In this document: positions 46,412 to 59,167 of the stretch, piece after piece | Numbering within the stretch: position 1 is the stretch's first letter | How the letters are laid out: each line of letters starts with the position of its first letter | Assembly (NCBI GenBank): GCA_946800325.1 | Contig: OX326961.1 | Span: forward strand, 10,766,655 to 10,830,654 | DNA: 64,000 nucleotides | Source of the DNA: Luzula sylvatica | Lineage: Eukaryota > Streptophyta > Magnoliopsida > Poales > Juncaceae | Reading direction: 5' to 3' | Notes under the pieces: model-generated | What the model was told of the DNA's origin: nothing | Databases searched by the model: none | The model's input: the letters and a program-made list of their open reading frames with translations, nothing else | Translations under genes and position numbers: made by a program

Positions 46412-48051
46412 AGAACAACAATTTGTAACTTATGGGTGACTCCAAATCCAGGAATTTGTAACTTATCAACACCATTCCTACGAACTCTAACTCTTGGTAA
46501 TTTGTTCAACCGATCCACGATATTTCGAATCTGATCACCTGATCGACGAGGAGGAGGTGGATTACGATCCGTTTTATTTTTAAGAAATGTGTTTCTCTGA
46601 CTACGAAACGGATGGTTCTGCGGTAAAAATTGACGATGGCAATCAAACCAGGTTTGTTTTCTACCGTTTGTCAAAGAGAATGATTTGGTATTCTCCATAC
46701 AAATTGGGCACGATAATCTACCGTGCGTTGACCAGCCTGACACCATACCGTATGCTGGAAAATCATTAATCGTCCATAAAAGAGACGCTTTCATTGTAAA
46801 ATTATTACGACGATATGCATCGTACGTAACAACACCATTATCCCACATCATTTTTAACTCATCAACTAGGGGCTTCAATAAAACATCAATTTTATCGCCC
46901 GGATGATCGGGTCCAGGAATGACGAGAGATAAGAAAATATTTTGATCTCTAAGACTCATTCCGGGCGGTAGATTATACGGAACAATGAAAACAGGCCAAC
47001 ACGAATAAGGTTTCCCGCTCGAGAGAGTATAAGGACAAAAACCGTCAGTGGACAACCCTAGACGAACGTTTCGAGGTTCGATTGCAAACTGGGGATAAGT
47101 GGAATCAAAATCTTTCCACATTTGTCCATCCGATGGATGAATCATAACATTGGGATTTTCTCGACGGCCTTGATGCCAGGTCATGTGTTGAGAAGTTTGT
47201 TTGGCCATGAATAATCTCTGTAACCGAGGAGTTATTGGAAGATATCGTAACACTTTACAAGGAATAGGTTTTCCTTTCTTACCTTCTTCCATAGGTAAGA
47301 AACGAGATTTATTACATTTATCACATTTATTTTTGAGATTATCATTCCCATAAAAAAGCATGCAGTTATCCGGACATACATCAATTTTCTCATACTGCAT
47401 ACCTAATCCTTTGATGAATTTCTTAGATTCATTAAAATTTTCAGGAAAATTATTTTTATTTTTTCGAGGGATAATGAAGTTTTTGATTACATACAAGAAC
47501 CTATCGAAAGCTATTTTCGTAACTTCACAATCGGATTTGACATTCAACAACATTGTTACAACAGACATTAAAGAATGTTCTGAAAATCCTGGTCCTTCCC
47601 ATAAACTCTCATCAGATGCTCGAAGCATCTCAAAGAAACGAGCAGCTTCAGAATTTGGTTCCTCATCCTCCTCTACTTCTTCTTGCCAATCAAACGAAGG
47701 TCCGGCAACATCACGAACCATTTGTTCCATCCGATTGGGACTGAACGACGACGACCCACCAATTTCGAAATTTGAATCTCCCTCTCCGTGTTTTGACCAA
47801 ATTAGATAGTCCGGCATAAAACCGACACTACTTAAATGGGTTGCTATCTCATCATGGATACGAAGAAAAGAATTTTGGCAATTCTTACATGGACACCAAG
47901 TACATTTTTTTCCTTGGCTATTTATTGGCAATTTCTCGGGATGTGCGAATGCGAAATTAAGAAAATCAACCATTCCATTCCAAAACTCAATCGTGAGAGA
48001 ATGATTATACATCCAGGAACGATCAGTCTCCATTGAGAGATATTCTAACAA
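46336..48051 (-). pseudogene. TNP2-like CACTA transposase, C-terminally deleted
   Basis: 571 codons. The N-terminus holds a transposase-associated zinc domain (DRSWMYNHSLTIEFWNGM, CTWCPCKNCQN, HLSSVGFMPDYLIWSKHGE). It is followed by an acidic linker (EEVEEDEEPNSEA) and the TNP2 core: CPDNCMLFYGND, CDKCNKSRFLP, VLRYLPITPRLQRL, NVRLGLSTDGFCPYT, YNLPPGMSLRDQNIFLSLVIPG, DVLLKPLVDELKMMWDNGV, AYGMVSGWSTHGRLSCPICM. At about 46411 (IPGFGVTHK) the match ends and the frame reads into the TNPA-like gene out of phase. The C-terminal third, normally including LDVMHIEKNV-type sequence, is missing. Deletion is the likely cause, so the element would need help to move. Confidence 0.88.
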
Positions 48052-50620
48052 TGAAAATAATTGGTATTAAGAAAATGAATTGGGGAAAAGAATTTAGAAT
48101 AACAACACTGCCAAAGATTTCTTTAGAAAGTTTGAAATACTATAGAAATGTCGAAATAACAATGTCTCGAAGAATTCGTTAGAAATTAGTTAATCCGACA
48201 TAAAACTATTTCATTCCAAAACTCAACCGTAACGGAAAGATTGGTATTAAGTGAAATAATTGGGGAACAAAATCGGAACAACACTACCGAGAATTTCTTT
48301 AGAACACTATTGAGAAGTTGAAATAATGAGGTCTCCGAAGATTAATTATTTGAAATACTATTAACTAAAGATTTGTTTGGATGTAATACAAATTTGTAAT
48401 ACAAAATAATATCATAATATATTTCAAAAAAGTGTCTTAATTCTGTTTCTATAACATCCAATAATACATATTTTTGTTTTAATATCATACGTGACCAAAT
48501 TTGTTAATTTACTAAGATATAAGATCTAATTATATTATTTTTTAATTCATAATTTTAAATTAAGTATATTTTTTTGTTACATAAAATTAATTAAATTTTG
48601 AAATAACCATATTAGAAATATTTTTAAACATATGTTAGAAAATTCATAAACATATTAGAGATATATTAAATATAATTTAATACCTATTATTTTTATTATT
48701 TTTATATTTTTTGGTAATCAAAAATATATTAAAAATTTCATAACTCAACAATATATAACCATAAATTATACTCGCAACAAATAAAGTACTACATCCAAAC
48801 AACAATTAAAACCTAATCTAAACCTAATATTTTTCTACTACATCCAAATAACTCTAAAATCCAAAATCCAAACTCTAAAATCCTAAATCCAAATAAACTA
48901 CGCATTTTTCACACATACAATATCATACAATAAATTATAAAAATTGAACTATTATTAACCTTGGTCCGGAGTTGATTAATTAATTCGCCAAAAAGTCCGA
49001 AATCCAAATTTCCTAAAATAATAAGAACTCATTAATTAAACTAATTTCAAAAAACATAACTAACAAATTTAAAAATAATAGATGTAAAAATTGATTTAAA
49101 ACAGATTTTAATAAAATCAGATTAAAAAAAAAAACAGATATAAAATATACTTAAAACAAATTAAAATTCCATATTTAATAAGCCTACAAACTCTAAATAT
49201 TCATGATTTAAATACCTAAAACAAAATCAGAACAGATTCAAAAATCCTAAATAAAATAATTATTTAATCCTACAAAACCAGATTTAAAATGCTTATGAAT
49301 CCAGATTCAAAATTTTTTACACCTAATTAAACCTAAATTTAAATCTAACCTAACCAAACCGAGAAAGATAAACATACCTTCAAACAAATAGAGAGCAGGA
49401 GACTTTCCACTACACCAGACCCGAGTGTCGAGAGAGCAGCCGAGATTTATGACTTTCCCCTAAAAAAACAAATTTAAACAAAAATTAAAAAAACAAGTTA
49501 AAAAAACAAATTTAGAACAAATTCAAAATTCCTAAAAAAAAATAGTTATTTAAGCCTAAAAATCCAGATTTAAAATCCATATATATGTAAAATCCAGATT
49601 CATAATTTTTTAAACCCAATTAAACCATTATTTAAAACAGATTTAAGCCTACAAACCCTAAAAATCCATATTAAATATACCCAAAACAAATTCAACACAG
49701 ATTCAAAATTCCTAAAAAAAATAGTTATTTAAGCCTAAAATTTTTTTAAACCTAATTAAACCGAGAGAAATAAGCATACCTTCAACGAAAATAGAGCAGG
49801 AGGGTTCGTCGGCTTTCCACCACACCAGACCAAACAGACGAGACAGCAGCCAAGATTTAGGCCTTCCACCTAAAGAAGTAAATTTAATCCTAAATTTAAA
49901 AAACAAGTTCAAAAAAACATCTAAACCAGATTTATGCCTTTAAAACAGATTTAAACCTAAAAATATTTCAAAAACAAATTAAAAACTGATTTAAATAAAC
50001 AAAATCAGACCTAAATCAATGCAGATACAAAAATAATTTAAAAACAGATTTAAAAAAAAAAATCAGACAAATTAATCAGATTTAATACGGATTTACAAAA
50101 ACATATTTAAATAAAACATCCAAAAAATAGACCTACAAAAACAGATTTAAACAAATCATTTCAAAAATAAATGAGGACCAAATTTGTTCAAAAACAAGAT
50201 AGTTTAAAAAAACCGAGCTAATTAAGCATAAAAAAAAAACGACAGATTCAAAAAAAAAAAATTCAACGGATTCTAAACCTAATTAAGCCTAAAAATTCAA
50301 AAATAAACCTAATTAAACCTAAATCTAAAGTGATAGAAATACCTCCAACCAAAGAGACGAGCAAGCCGGACCACCAGAAACGACCAACTAGCCGAGAAGG
50401 AGGGCTGTGAGGGCGATTGAGAGGGGGGGGGGGAGGGGAGGGAGGGGGGCTGTGAGGGCGACTGAGAGGGAGGGGGGCTGTGAGACGGAGAGGGAGCGGG
50501 CTGTGAGGGCAAAGGGGGAAGGGGAGAAGGAGAGGCCCGGGGTGGTATGAGAATGGATGAGCGAAAGAGAGAGAGAGAGAGAGAGAAAAAAAAGCTGGCC
50601 GGGGTAATATATGGGTACTA
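48052..50620 (-). other. 5' leader/intron region of the CACTA transposase genes with diverged repeats
   Basis: AT-rich sequence of AAACAGATTTAAAA words. Three related blocks near 49370-49460, 49775-49875 and 50338-50400 each read 'ATACCTTCAAMNAAATAGAG' then GCAGGAG, CCACACCAGAC and a C-rich stretch, i.e. diverged copies of what looks like a first-exon or leader unit on the minus strand. A GA/G-rich leader lies at 50415-50590. No further protein is supported. Confidence 0.5.
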
Positions 50621-51139
50621 AATCCTATCACCGACGGGCCGTCGGTACATATTAGCGACGGGTAGAGAAGTATTTGCGACGGTGTGGTAATCTGCGACGG
50701 GCCGCGAGAAGTATTTGCGACGGGTAGAGACGGGCCGACGGGCCATCGGAGATTATTTTGAATTCTGGCGGATTTTTTAAATACATTTGCGACGGGCCAA
50801 GAATTACCGACGGGCCGACGGCGGACTTCACCGACGGGCCCGATGACACCGACGGGCCGACGGCGGGCTTCACCGACGGGCCTGAGAACACCGACGGGCC
50901 GACGTAATATATTGGCGACGGGCTTTTGATTACCGACGGGCCGACGGCGACCTTTACCGACGGTTTAGTTGTTCTTCGACGGGCCGACGGAAAAAATTGT
51001 GCATCAGCGACGGGCCGTGCCTAACTATACCGTCGGTGATAGTTTTCTGTGACGGGCCAACGCAAAAGATGCTACTTATTAGCGACGGGCAGTCGTTGAT
51101 GGAAGACCCCCGTCGCTGATAAGCCCTTCTGTTGTAGTG
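50620..51139. repeat. CACTA right subterminal repeats
   Basis: About 20 words of the type GCGACGGGCCGACGG and ACCGACGGGCC in both orientations, irregularly spaced, ending in the CACTA terminus. The spacing is unlike the regular array of the left end. Confidence 0.88.
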
Positions 51140-51695
51140 TTGAGGGAACCATTGATTGCGTTACGTGCTTAACACAATGCTTTGATATGACTTTACGCCT
51201 GCTGTAACAAGGGGCCAAAATGGTCATCATTGGGTATTGTACGAAACACGAAATTCAATATGAGTCTCCAAGATAGGAATTGTTTATTCCGAAAGGAAGA
51301 GATATCTCTTAGGCCCCTCGAGGAATTGATTAACGAAAACTACGGCCATAGTGAATGATATTAAAGGTTAATATCGATTATAATTTCTTAACTCAATTCG
51401 GAATCGAGGAATAAGTATAGTTAATCAAGATATAATGATGACTATCACCATGCCTTTTGATTAACGGATATCGCTAACAAGAGAACTAGTAACCGCTATT
51501 CGTGATAGGCCCAATGATCACAATCATTTTTCGTTTTAACATGGGTAGCCATGATGGGGTGACTAGATCCCGCTGACGGACTTGCAGTTCTTTGGAGACA
51601 ACCTACTGCCATCGTTAAACGGACCTACACGGTCACACAACGAGTCGTACTATGTCAGGTTGATTACAAGAATTGGCACATAGGATGTGCATGGC

Positions 51696-52716
51696 TGAAG
51701 GAAATACAGTTACATATCAACTAGTAGATTGTATACATGAGGGTAGATGAACGTACGCGTTTGTCGGAACGATTGGATGCATAATAAGATTATGCAAATA
51801 TAACAAAAATTACATAGTCCGTCATGACGCACCATATGGTCCGTCATGACGCACAGTAATGTATTTATATATAGGCCAATCTGTGAGTATACCGTCATGA
51901 CGCACCATCCAGTGCGTCATAACGGTGGTGCGTCATGACGCACAGTCCTGTCCATCATGACGGAGCACAATTATAACGGCAAGATCTAGTACTCGTGACA
52001 CGTGCGTCATGACACACCATATCGTGCGTGACAACGCACTGTGATCCTAATTCTGGATTAGCAGTTTTGATACTCATTAATGCCCCATAATGGAGGCTTT
52101 GATTATAAGATCTGAGCAATCTCTTCTTCTTCTTCTTCTTCTTCCTGGTTCATTCCGGATCTAAAAAGAGAGAAACTCATTGGACAAGTTGAGAGAAGAA
52201 CTCCATTAGAGAGATTGAAATTTTGAGCAAGTTTGTGGAAATTTTAGAGGAATTTGCCACAACCGAAAGATGCTAGCTCGAGGTGGATACGAGTAGAGAC
52301 ATCTCAACTAAGATTCTCTGGTGTGATCAATCGAGAGCAAGGTCGAGCAAGGTCGGAGACGAATCGGAGAAATTCCGGTTGTATACGACAAATCGGAGTT
52401 TCGAATTAGGTGTCGAATCGCGCGGGCGTGGGACGTGCGTGTCGCCGGAGTCGAAGCAAGGACAGCAGCAACTACTCAAGAATCAACCCGTTTCCGTGAT
52501 CAATTTCACGTGGTATGATTCTCTATGAATTAATAGTTAATTTCATAGGTTTTAGTTGCATTTCATGATTCGTACTTTCGAGTCGTCAACGTGGTCCCCG
52601 GGATCGGGTCGGACCGCATCGTGCCCAAGATATCGAAGCGTGATCTCGGGTTTTGGGAACAGGACCGGGCCTAGATATCCGCTGCGCGGGCGCGGGGGTC
52701 GGGATAATCCCCTTCA
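51696..52716 (+). repeat. copia family A 3' LTR of the plus copy
   Basis: It starts TGAAGGAAATACAGTTACAT and ends GGGATAATCCCCTTCA. It directly follows the 3' untranslated segment of the plus copy. U3 (51810-52050) holds repeated CGTCATGACG palindromes; R/U5 has TCTTCTTCTTCTTC, GTGATCTCGGG and GCTGCGCGGGCGCGGG, matching 59574-60624. The flanking 5 bp do not match a clean duplication, and a (CA)n(TA)n tract follows. Confidence 0.82.
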
Positions 52717-52723
52717 CACACAC

Positions 52724-52756
<33 letters not shown>

Positions 52757-52759
<3 letters not shown>

Positions 52760-53119
52760 CACAACACATCTGTTAATTAGGGACGGGCCGTTCCAAAATT
52801 GTTGTCAGAACAGGGACGGGCCGTCCCAATGTGCGTCCTTTTTTGGTACCGGTCGTCCCTAAAATGAACTACCGTACCAAAATTTTAGTACGGGCCGTCC
52901 CAAAAACAATATACCGTCCCAAAAGTTTAGTACGGGCCGTCCCAAAAATAATATACCGTCCCAAAAGTTTAGTACGGGCCGTCCAAAAATAATATACCGT
53001 CCCAAAAATAATATTAGCAACGGCTAATTCACCGATAGACAGTAGCAACAAAATTTTGAAAATTTTGCGAGGCATAATCACCGACGGCCCGTCGGTAATG
53101 TTTTATGTATTACCCCGCC

Positions 53120-53185
<66 letters not shown>

Positions 53186-54951
53186 CGCTCTTTCTTTCTC
53201 TCCCTCTCAGAATTAGATCTCGAGCTTGGAACTGAAAATTTGCCTTAGGAGTAGAGTGGTCGAGTTGGAGCTTGGTGGTTGGGCCGTGGAGTAGAGTGGT
53301 CGAGTTGGAGCTTGGTGGTTGTGCCGTGGAGTAGATCTTGAGCTGGGAGCTTGGAGCTTGGTCTTGGAAGATCTCACCGGCGGCCGTGGAGATCTGAAGG
53401 GTGGCCGTCGAATTAGGTATACAATTTTATCTCTAATTACATAGTTTTTTTAAATAGGGTTTAGGTAACTTATTTGTAGGACTGTTGTTGGACTTGATTT
53501 GTACTTTAGATTGCTTTAATGTTTTTATACTAGACGTTGTTGAGCTAATTTTTAAATTTTTGGACTGTTTTTTTGAGAATTAGGACTGTCTGCACATTTT
53601 TTTCCTTAATTAAGTTACTGTTTTGAACCAGTTTAATAAATCTTCAATTGTTATTAAAATGTTTTTGAACTATCTTACTGTTTTTGGACTAGGTTAAAAA
53701 AATCCTGAAATATTATTAAAATGTTTTTGAACTAGTTTAATGAGGTTAGTATTTTTGAATAGTTTTTTCGGAATTTTGACTTATGTTGTCTATTATATCT
53801 TGTGTAATTTTTTAAAATGTAATTTAAACTGTTATTTGAATTTCTTTTTGAACTGTTATTTCTTTCTTTTTTCACTTACTTTTTTATTTCCTCGTTTAAT
53901 TGTATTTTTTGAAACTTGATCTGTTTTTATAACTTGGTATTTTACTGGTTTTTTCTGCTGTCTATTTGCTGCAAAAAAAATTCTTTTTTCGCTGCAATTT
54001 AAGTCTGTTTTTTCGGTCAATTTTGTGTATTATTTATATTTATATCTTGTTATTAATAATTATTTTAAATAATTATTTGTTTTTTGGCAGATTGCTTTGT
54101 TCTTGGAGAAAAGAGATTTCGTGTGGTGCTCGTATTTTTGGCGTCTGATTTTTCTTAATCCGGTTACTGTTTTTCACCAAGTTTTATATTATGATTTTTT
54201 TTGTTTTAGGTTTATTAAAGATTTTCTATTTTTTTTCCTGAATTAGGTTGCTGGATTTTAGTGGTGTTGGAGAACGAGCGAGAGACGTTGAATTTGTATA
54301 TTTCTGAGATTATGTGTTACGTTTATTTATTTCTATTTTTTTTTATTATGTATTGTTTGATGTCTTATTTGTGAGATTATGTGAATTTGTAGATGTTTGA
54401 ATGTATTTTAAATTTTTTTACGAAAGTATTATTTAATAAGCATTACATGTATTATTTTAAATTAATAATATAATTAAATATATTTAATAATATATTTGAG
54501 TATATTTAATTAACAATATTATTAAATTAAATTATTAAATAGTTTTTTGCGATGGCCCGACAGTAAAGCTGCCGTCGGTGAAGACTTTTGCGATGGGCCA
54601 TGCCAAAACAACTGTCACGTACTATCCTGCATTCTGTCACATCATGCATCCATATTGCGAAGGCCCGACGGTAAAGCCGCCGTCGGTGAAGACTTTTGCG
54701 ACGGGCCGTCCCAAAACACCTGTCACGTACTGTCCTGCACTCTGTCACATCATGCATCCTTATTATGACTGTCCGTCCCAAAAAGAAACCGTCCCAATAA
54801 GCTTTTTGGGACGGCCCGTCCCAGTTACGTACGCCATTTATTGGGACGGTGTATTTGGGATGGCCAGCCGTCCCAAAAAGCTTATTGGGACGGTTTGGGG
54901 CCTTATTGGGATGGTTTTTCCCTGTCCCAATAACACAGATATGTTGTAGTG
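52757..54951. mobile_element. non-autonomous CACTA-type element
   Basis: Right terminus (complement) CACTACAACATATCTGTG; left terminus CACCACAACACATCTGTT, a one-base departure from CACTA. Subterminal words GGGACGGGCCGTCCC and TACGGGCCGTCCCAAAA crowd both ends, unlike the CGTCGC words of the 7.7-kb element. A (CT)n leader (53122-53182), two copies of 'GGAGTAGAGTGGTCGAGTTG' (53251, 53288) and T-rich intron-like sequence fill the middle. No transposase. The 3-bp duplication is obscured by flanking CA/TA repeats. Confidence 0.75.
53122..53182. repeat. (CT)n microsatellite
   Basis: About 30 CT units in the leader-like part of the non-autonomous CACTA. Confidence 0.95.
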
Positions 54952-54969
54952 ATATATGTATATATAATG

Positions 54970-55064
<95 letters not shown>

Positions 55065-55072
55065 CAAAGGGA
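54952..55072. repeat. (TA)n(TG)n...(TA)n(CA)n compound microsatellite
   Basis: TA, TG, TA and CA tracts in succession. The TG and CA parts are complementary, so the stretch can fold into a hairpin. It borders the non-autonomous CACTA and continues the tract at 52717-52756. Confidence 0.95.
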
Positions 55073-56814
55073 TAAAAAATAGTTACAAATAATATATTTA
55101 TGTTCTCCAAGTCTTTGATTATTTATAAAGATATCCGCAGAAATCGATATCATATCAAGATGAATCTTGAATATTTAAGCATTTTGAGTAATATTTCAGA
55201 GAAGGAATATATATTACAAAAATATCGGTTTGTTTAACTAATTTGTATTGTTCACATATTAGTACGTTTGAGACATATTTGGTAATAAATCAGAAGTTCA
55301 CTTACTCGAATTTATTAATCATTTGACATGATAGATTGTGCTATCTTGAGAAAAAAATATGAATTTGTCATCAAATAAAGAATTTATTAATCATAAGATC
55401 CTAACAAAAAAAGAATTTATTTGTAGATGTTATCAAAGAAAATTATTTACTTGGCTATGAACAACAAAGTGGCAATTAGATCCTCCAACATTTCAAGAAT
55501 GTATACATGGGGATGTTGTTGACCTGTAGACCCACCATACAAACAATTTTGATATTAATTGATGCTTCATAAAATAGTCTCGTGTTTGTTTATTATCAAG
55601 TCGCAACACGAAATTTTGAAAATTATCTGCACAAAGAACTACGACAAAATATTCTACACAGTGGAATAAGGACCATCCGTCTTGATAACATTACAAAGTT
55701 GTCATGGTATATTTTTAATGATTTGTGTTTTCAATTGCAATAGAAGTTGAACATCTTGTACCTCATGTTCATATACAAAATGATCCCGAAGAATTATTTA
55801 TCAGAAGATTTTATACCTCATGTTGATACACATAATAATTCAGAAGAATTATTTATTAAAAGATTTCATTTGAAAACACAACCTATACTAATGAAATAAA
55901 GATTATCAACAATGTTTGAGGTCATTGTCATTTTACATATTACTAATGTTTGGGGTTATGTGATCTTTTGGTCATGAATCAATATTTTCATCTTAGATTT
56001 TTGGTTGTACAGTTGTGTACTGATAGTATCATCACAATGTGATAAGATGAATTCACAAAGAAGATTCAACATATATGTTGGGTTTGAATCACCCTTAATT
56101 TTTGAGTTGAACTTTTATCATGAAATTTATTCACGGAATAATTTCTTGACTGTCAATTCGATGAGACAAAGTTTCTTTTATTATGGATAAAACGAAAAAG
56201 AAATTAAGCAAATAATCTTACATAGAAAGATATCATAGTCTCATATTCAAATCCAGTCAACATTATATGAACTAGAAGTTCAAAAGGATCATTCATTTGG
56301 AAATTATTGTGAATCGACTATTGTTATTCTAAAAAAAAACTGAACGAATCACATATTCATGTTGCAAATTGAATTGATATTCCAGAAGGACCATTCAATA
56401 TTATCAGCAAATGATTCTTAAAGCACGCTTGAAGTGTTTAATACCATTTGCATTTAATGATGAAAATCCCCAAAGGAGAAAAATTATTAAATAACGAATC
56501 TTTAATACCAGTGTAAGTCTTCAATTTCATCAGAAATTCCTGATAAATCTTATGAATATTTTTAAAAGTATAAGTTGTTTATTTAGGTAAATAATTTATT
56601 CATGATTTATCTATATGCCATATTTTTGTATTGTTTTGTTTTATTCTACTGATCTGTTATTAAATGCACTTGAAATTGTAATATTGTGAGTTAGTATCTA
56701 ACTCCAAAATATTAAAGATTGAATCTCCTTGACTATTTCGTGGAGGAAGAATATCTGCAGATATTGTAGATCAATCATTCCCTAATTGTTATCTTTGACA
56801 TTTGTGTTGATCCA

Positions 56815-58139
56815 AATATCCTACGGTTTGATTATATCAAAACACTGTCAATACTAACGTTTGCGTCAAGAACAACTCCTAGGACAAATAGGTACAACGA
56901 TCAAGGATGATAAAAGGAAACACAAGTAGAGGACCGCGAAGATCATTCAAGACTAAAAGAAGAAAATGAAGGCGAGAAAACGATTGAAGAACCAAGATGT
57001 CGAAGCCTTCCGTGAGTTGGGATCACCACAAATAAACCCTAGGTATACCAAATAATATCTCACAATTATCAAGATCAAAAGATAAATTCAAAACATGATG
57101 AAAATGGAAAATGGTAAATCACCACACCAGTATATGGTTCGTTCGAACGATCCACAAAGTGCGTTCGAACGTACACTTTCGTTCGAACCAATAAATCACA
57201 CGTTCGAACGAACCCAATCCTGGCAATGTGAGAAAACAAACACAAATCAATAGTTCGTTCGAACGAACCTTTTGTACGTTCGAACAAACCTCCATAGTTC
57301 GTTCCAAGATTCATAGAACGAACCATAAAGAAATGTTGGTTCGTTCGAACACACTATAGTGTTTGTTCGAACAAACTTTCAAATAAACCATGTTCGTTCG
57401 AACGAACCCCTTTGTCAGTTCGAACGAACCCATCATGTGTATGAAGAAATCATTTGAAACGGCTAGTTCAAAATGCAGTTAGTTCGAACCCACTTCATTG
57501 TGCGTTCGAACGAACTATGTAATTTTGGCTCAGGATGAGTGGTTTCTATAGATGATATAAATAGAACCACTCACACTTTTCTCTCTCTAAGTTTTTAGAA
57601 AAATCATTCTACATCCAAAAGAGAGAAACTCCTAGCCTTGATCCTCAAATCTCTTGATAGTTTGAGACCAACCTCTAGATCCAAGATCTACTTTCGAAAT
57701 CCTTCTTCTATACGATTCCCAACTCACGTGACCGATCACGTTGTAGTTCGTATTAGAAACGTGTAATAGGCTAGTACTAAGATTGTAAAGCCCGCTATAG
57801 ATCGAGAGAAAACGTATAACTCGATCTAAGCAAAACCTTGTGCGAGTGAGTTGGAAATTCAATCGAAAGTCGAAAAAGGCGCAAGGCATTCCCGGAGACG
57901 TAGGTACTTGCAACTAATCGGATCGGTCGATTAAGCAAGTAAACGGTGAGTTAAAGCTACATAACAACCACCTACCGAACTCCATAATCAACTTCTTGTG
58001 TCAACTCACTACGGTATTTGCATCACTTAATCCATATCATTTAGCTTCCGCATAAAGTAAGAATTTATATACCATAGTGTGAAAATTGTACACTAGGATT
58101 AACTATTCACCCTCCTCTAGGTTAGAATTAACCAACAAT
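56815..58139 (+). mobile_element. solo LTR (family C), 1325 bp
   Basis: It starts TGTTGATCCAAATATCC and ends AGAATTAACCAACA, with a perfect 5-bp duplication ATTTG (56810-56814 and 58140-58144). The upstream half (57130-57520) contains about a dozen TTCGAA cores, often as GTTCGTTCGAACGAAC. A TATA-like ATATAAATAG near 57554 would start the R region. No internal domain is present. Confidence 0.9.
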
Positions 58140-59142
58140 TTGCTCCCGTAGAAGCAACGCCCAAAGGAAAATTCAAAAATGTTTGAATTCATACTATTTT
58201 GTCTTCTTAGACGAGTCATTTAAATTGAGATATAATTTTGATTGATTCCACTCATTCCCAGAAGTGAATGTTGCCACGAAGGACCTAATATATAATTTAT
58301 AGCAAGGTGATTATAATAACAAAATCACATGACAAACAAGATCCGGAAAAATATAATATAAACGTATCTCAAAATATATGCTTCAAGATGTGGCTTGAAA
58401 TGGTTGTACCAGTAGTACACCATTGAATTTTAATTAATTTATCAAACCTCTTTAAGAGGAGAATGAAAAAGAATTAAGACAATAAGTTTGTCAATTGAAG
58501 CAATACAATCATTAATACAAAACTAGTTTTGTATTTATTTTGTTTAATAAACAATAGACATGTATATATTTCAATAGTTGAAATTGTGAATATGACTGAT
58601 GACTTTGGAAGAGTCATTGTTTTGTTTACTCTAGAAATTAATTATCTATATGACATCGGAAGAGACGTTTACTTAGGAACATTAATGATCTATATTGCTC
58701 TAGGAGAGTAACAATGAACATATTTGAAATAATGAATATGATTGTTGGCTCTCGAAGAGTCATGTCTTGATTACTCTAGAAGAGTAATTTGTGGCATGTG
58801 TAACTAGCATTGAAATTCATGTTAAACCAGAAGTTCACTATGGATAAGAATAATTTGATGCATTTTTAATTAATTGTTTAAGCATATAACACGCATGCCA
58901 TAATAATAGTTAGATTAAAACCAACCATTTTTATACCGTTTTTAATTAATTTGATGCGTTTTATTTTTCATCCCCTATTGTTTTGATAGACATTTGATTA
59001 TAGATATACAAATATTTGAAGGAGAAAAGAAATAAATGACTAAGATGATCAAACATGAGTAAAACAGCTCAATATGTAATATATACAGTGGAAGTCTCGA
59101 AGAACTCCACTAGATATTATCAATTACTCATTCTTACATAAA

Positions 59143-59167
59143 GGGGGGGGGGGGGGGGGGGGGGGGG
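59143..59167. repeat. 25-nt poly(G) run
   Basis: Uninterrupted G25 on the plus strand within decayed copia sequence; its length may be uncertain because such runs are hard to sequence. Confidence 0.9.

Larger units (their letters stand above)
43413..51139. mobile_element. CACTA (En/Spm-type) transposon, 7.7 kb
   Basis: Ends CACTACAACAGATCTGCG (left) and complement of the right end CACTACAACAGAAGGGCT, both continuing TATCAGCGACGG, with a 3-bp target duplication TTG (43410-43412, 51140-51142). Subterminal regions are packed with GACGGGCCGTCGC-type words. It carries TNP2-like and TNPA-like genes on the minus strand. Its insertion point is in the copia 3' untranslated segment. Confidence 0.95.
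42289..51695 (+). other. 3' untranslated segment of the plus copia copy, split by a MITE and a CACTA
   Basis: Non-coding copia sequence at 42289-42700, 43306-43412 and 51143-51695 is collinear with the complement of 32772-33930. The two breaks are the MITE B insertion (duplication CGTAAATAT) and the CACTA element (duplication TTG). Confidence 0.8.

Noticed and set aside
50400..50600. Pro/Ser-rich minus-strand frames near the CACTA right end
   Set aside because: They come from a G-rich/GA-rich leader with poly-G runs; composition explains the open frames.
54527..55153. 208-codon minus-strand frame across the CACTA right end and TA/TG repeats
   Set aside because: It runs through a transposon terminus and dinucleotide repeats (Tyr-Ile and Thr-His runs); not a gene.
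57110..57520. Repeated GTTCGTTCGAACGAAC motifs considered as tRNA T-arm (GTTCGAA) fragments
   Set aside because: No cloverleaf can be built around them; they are palindromic repeats in the U3 part of a solo LTR.
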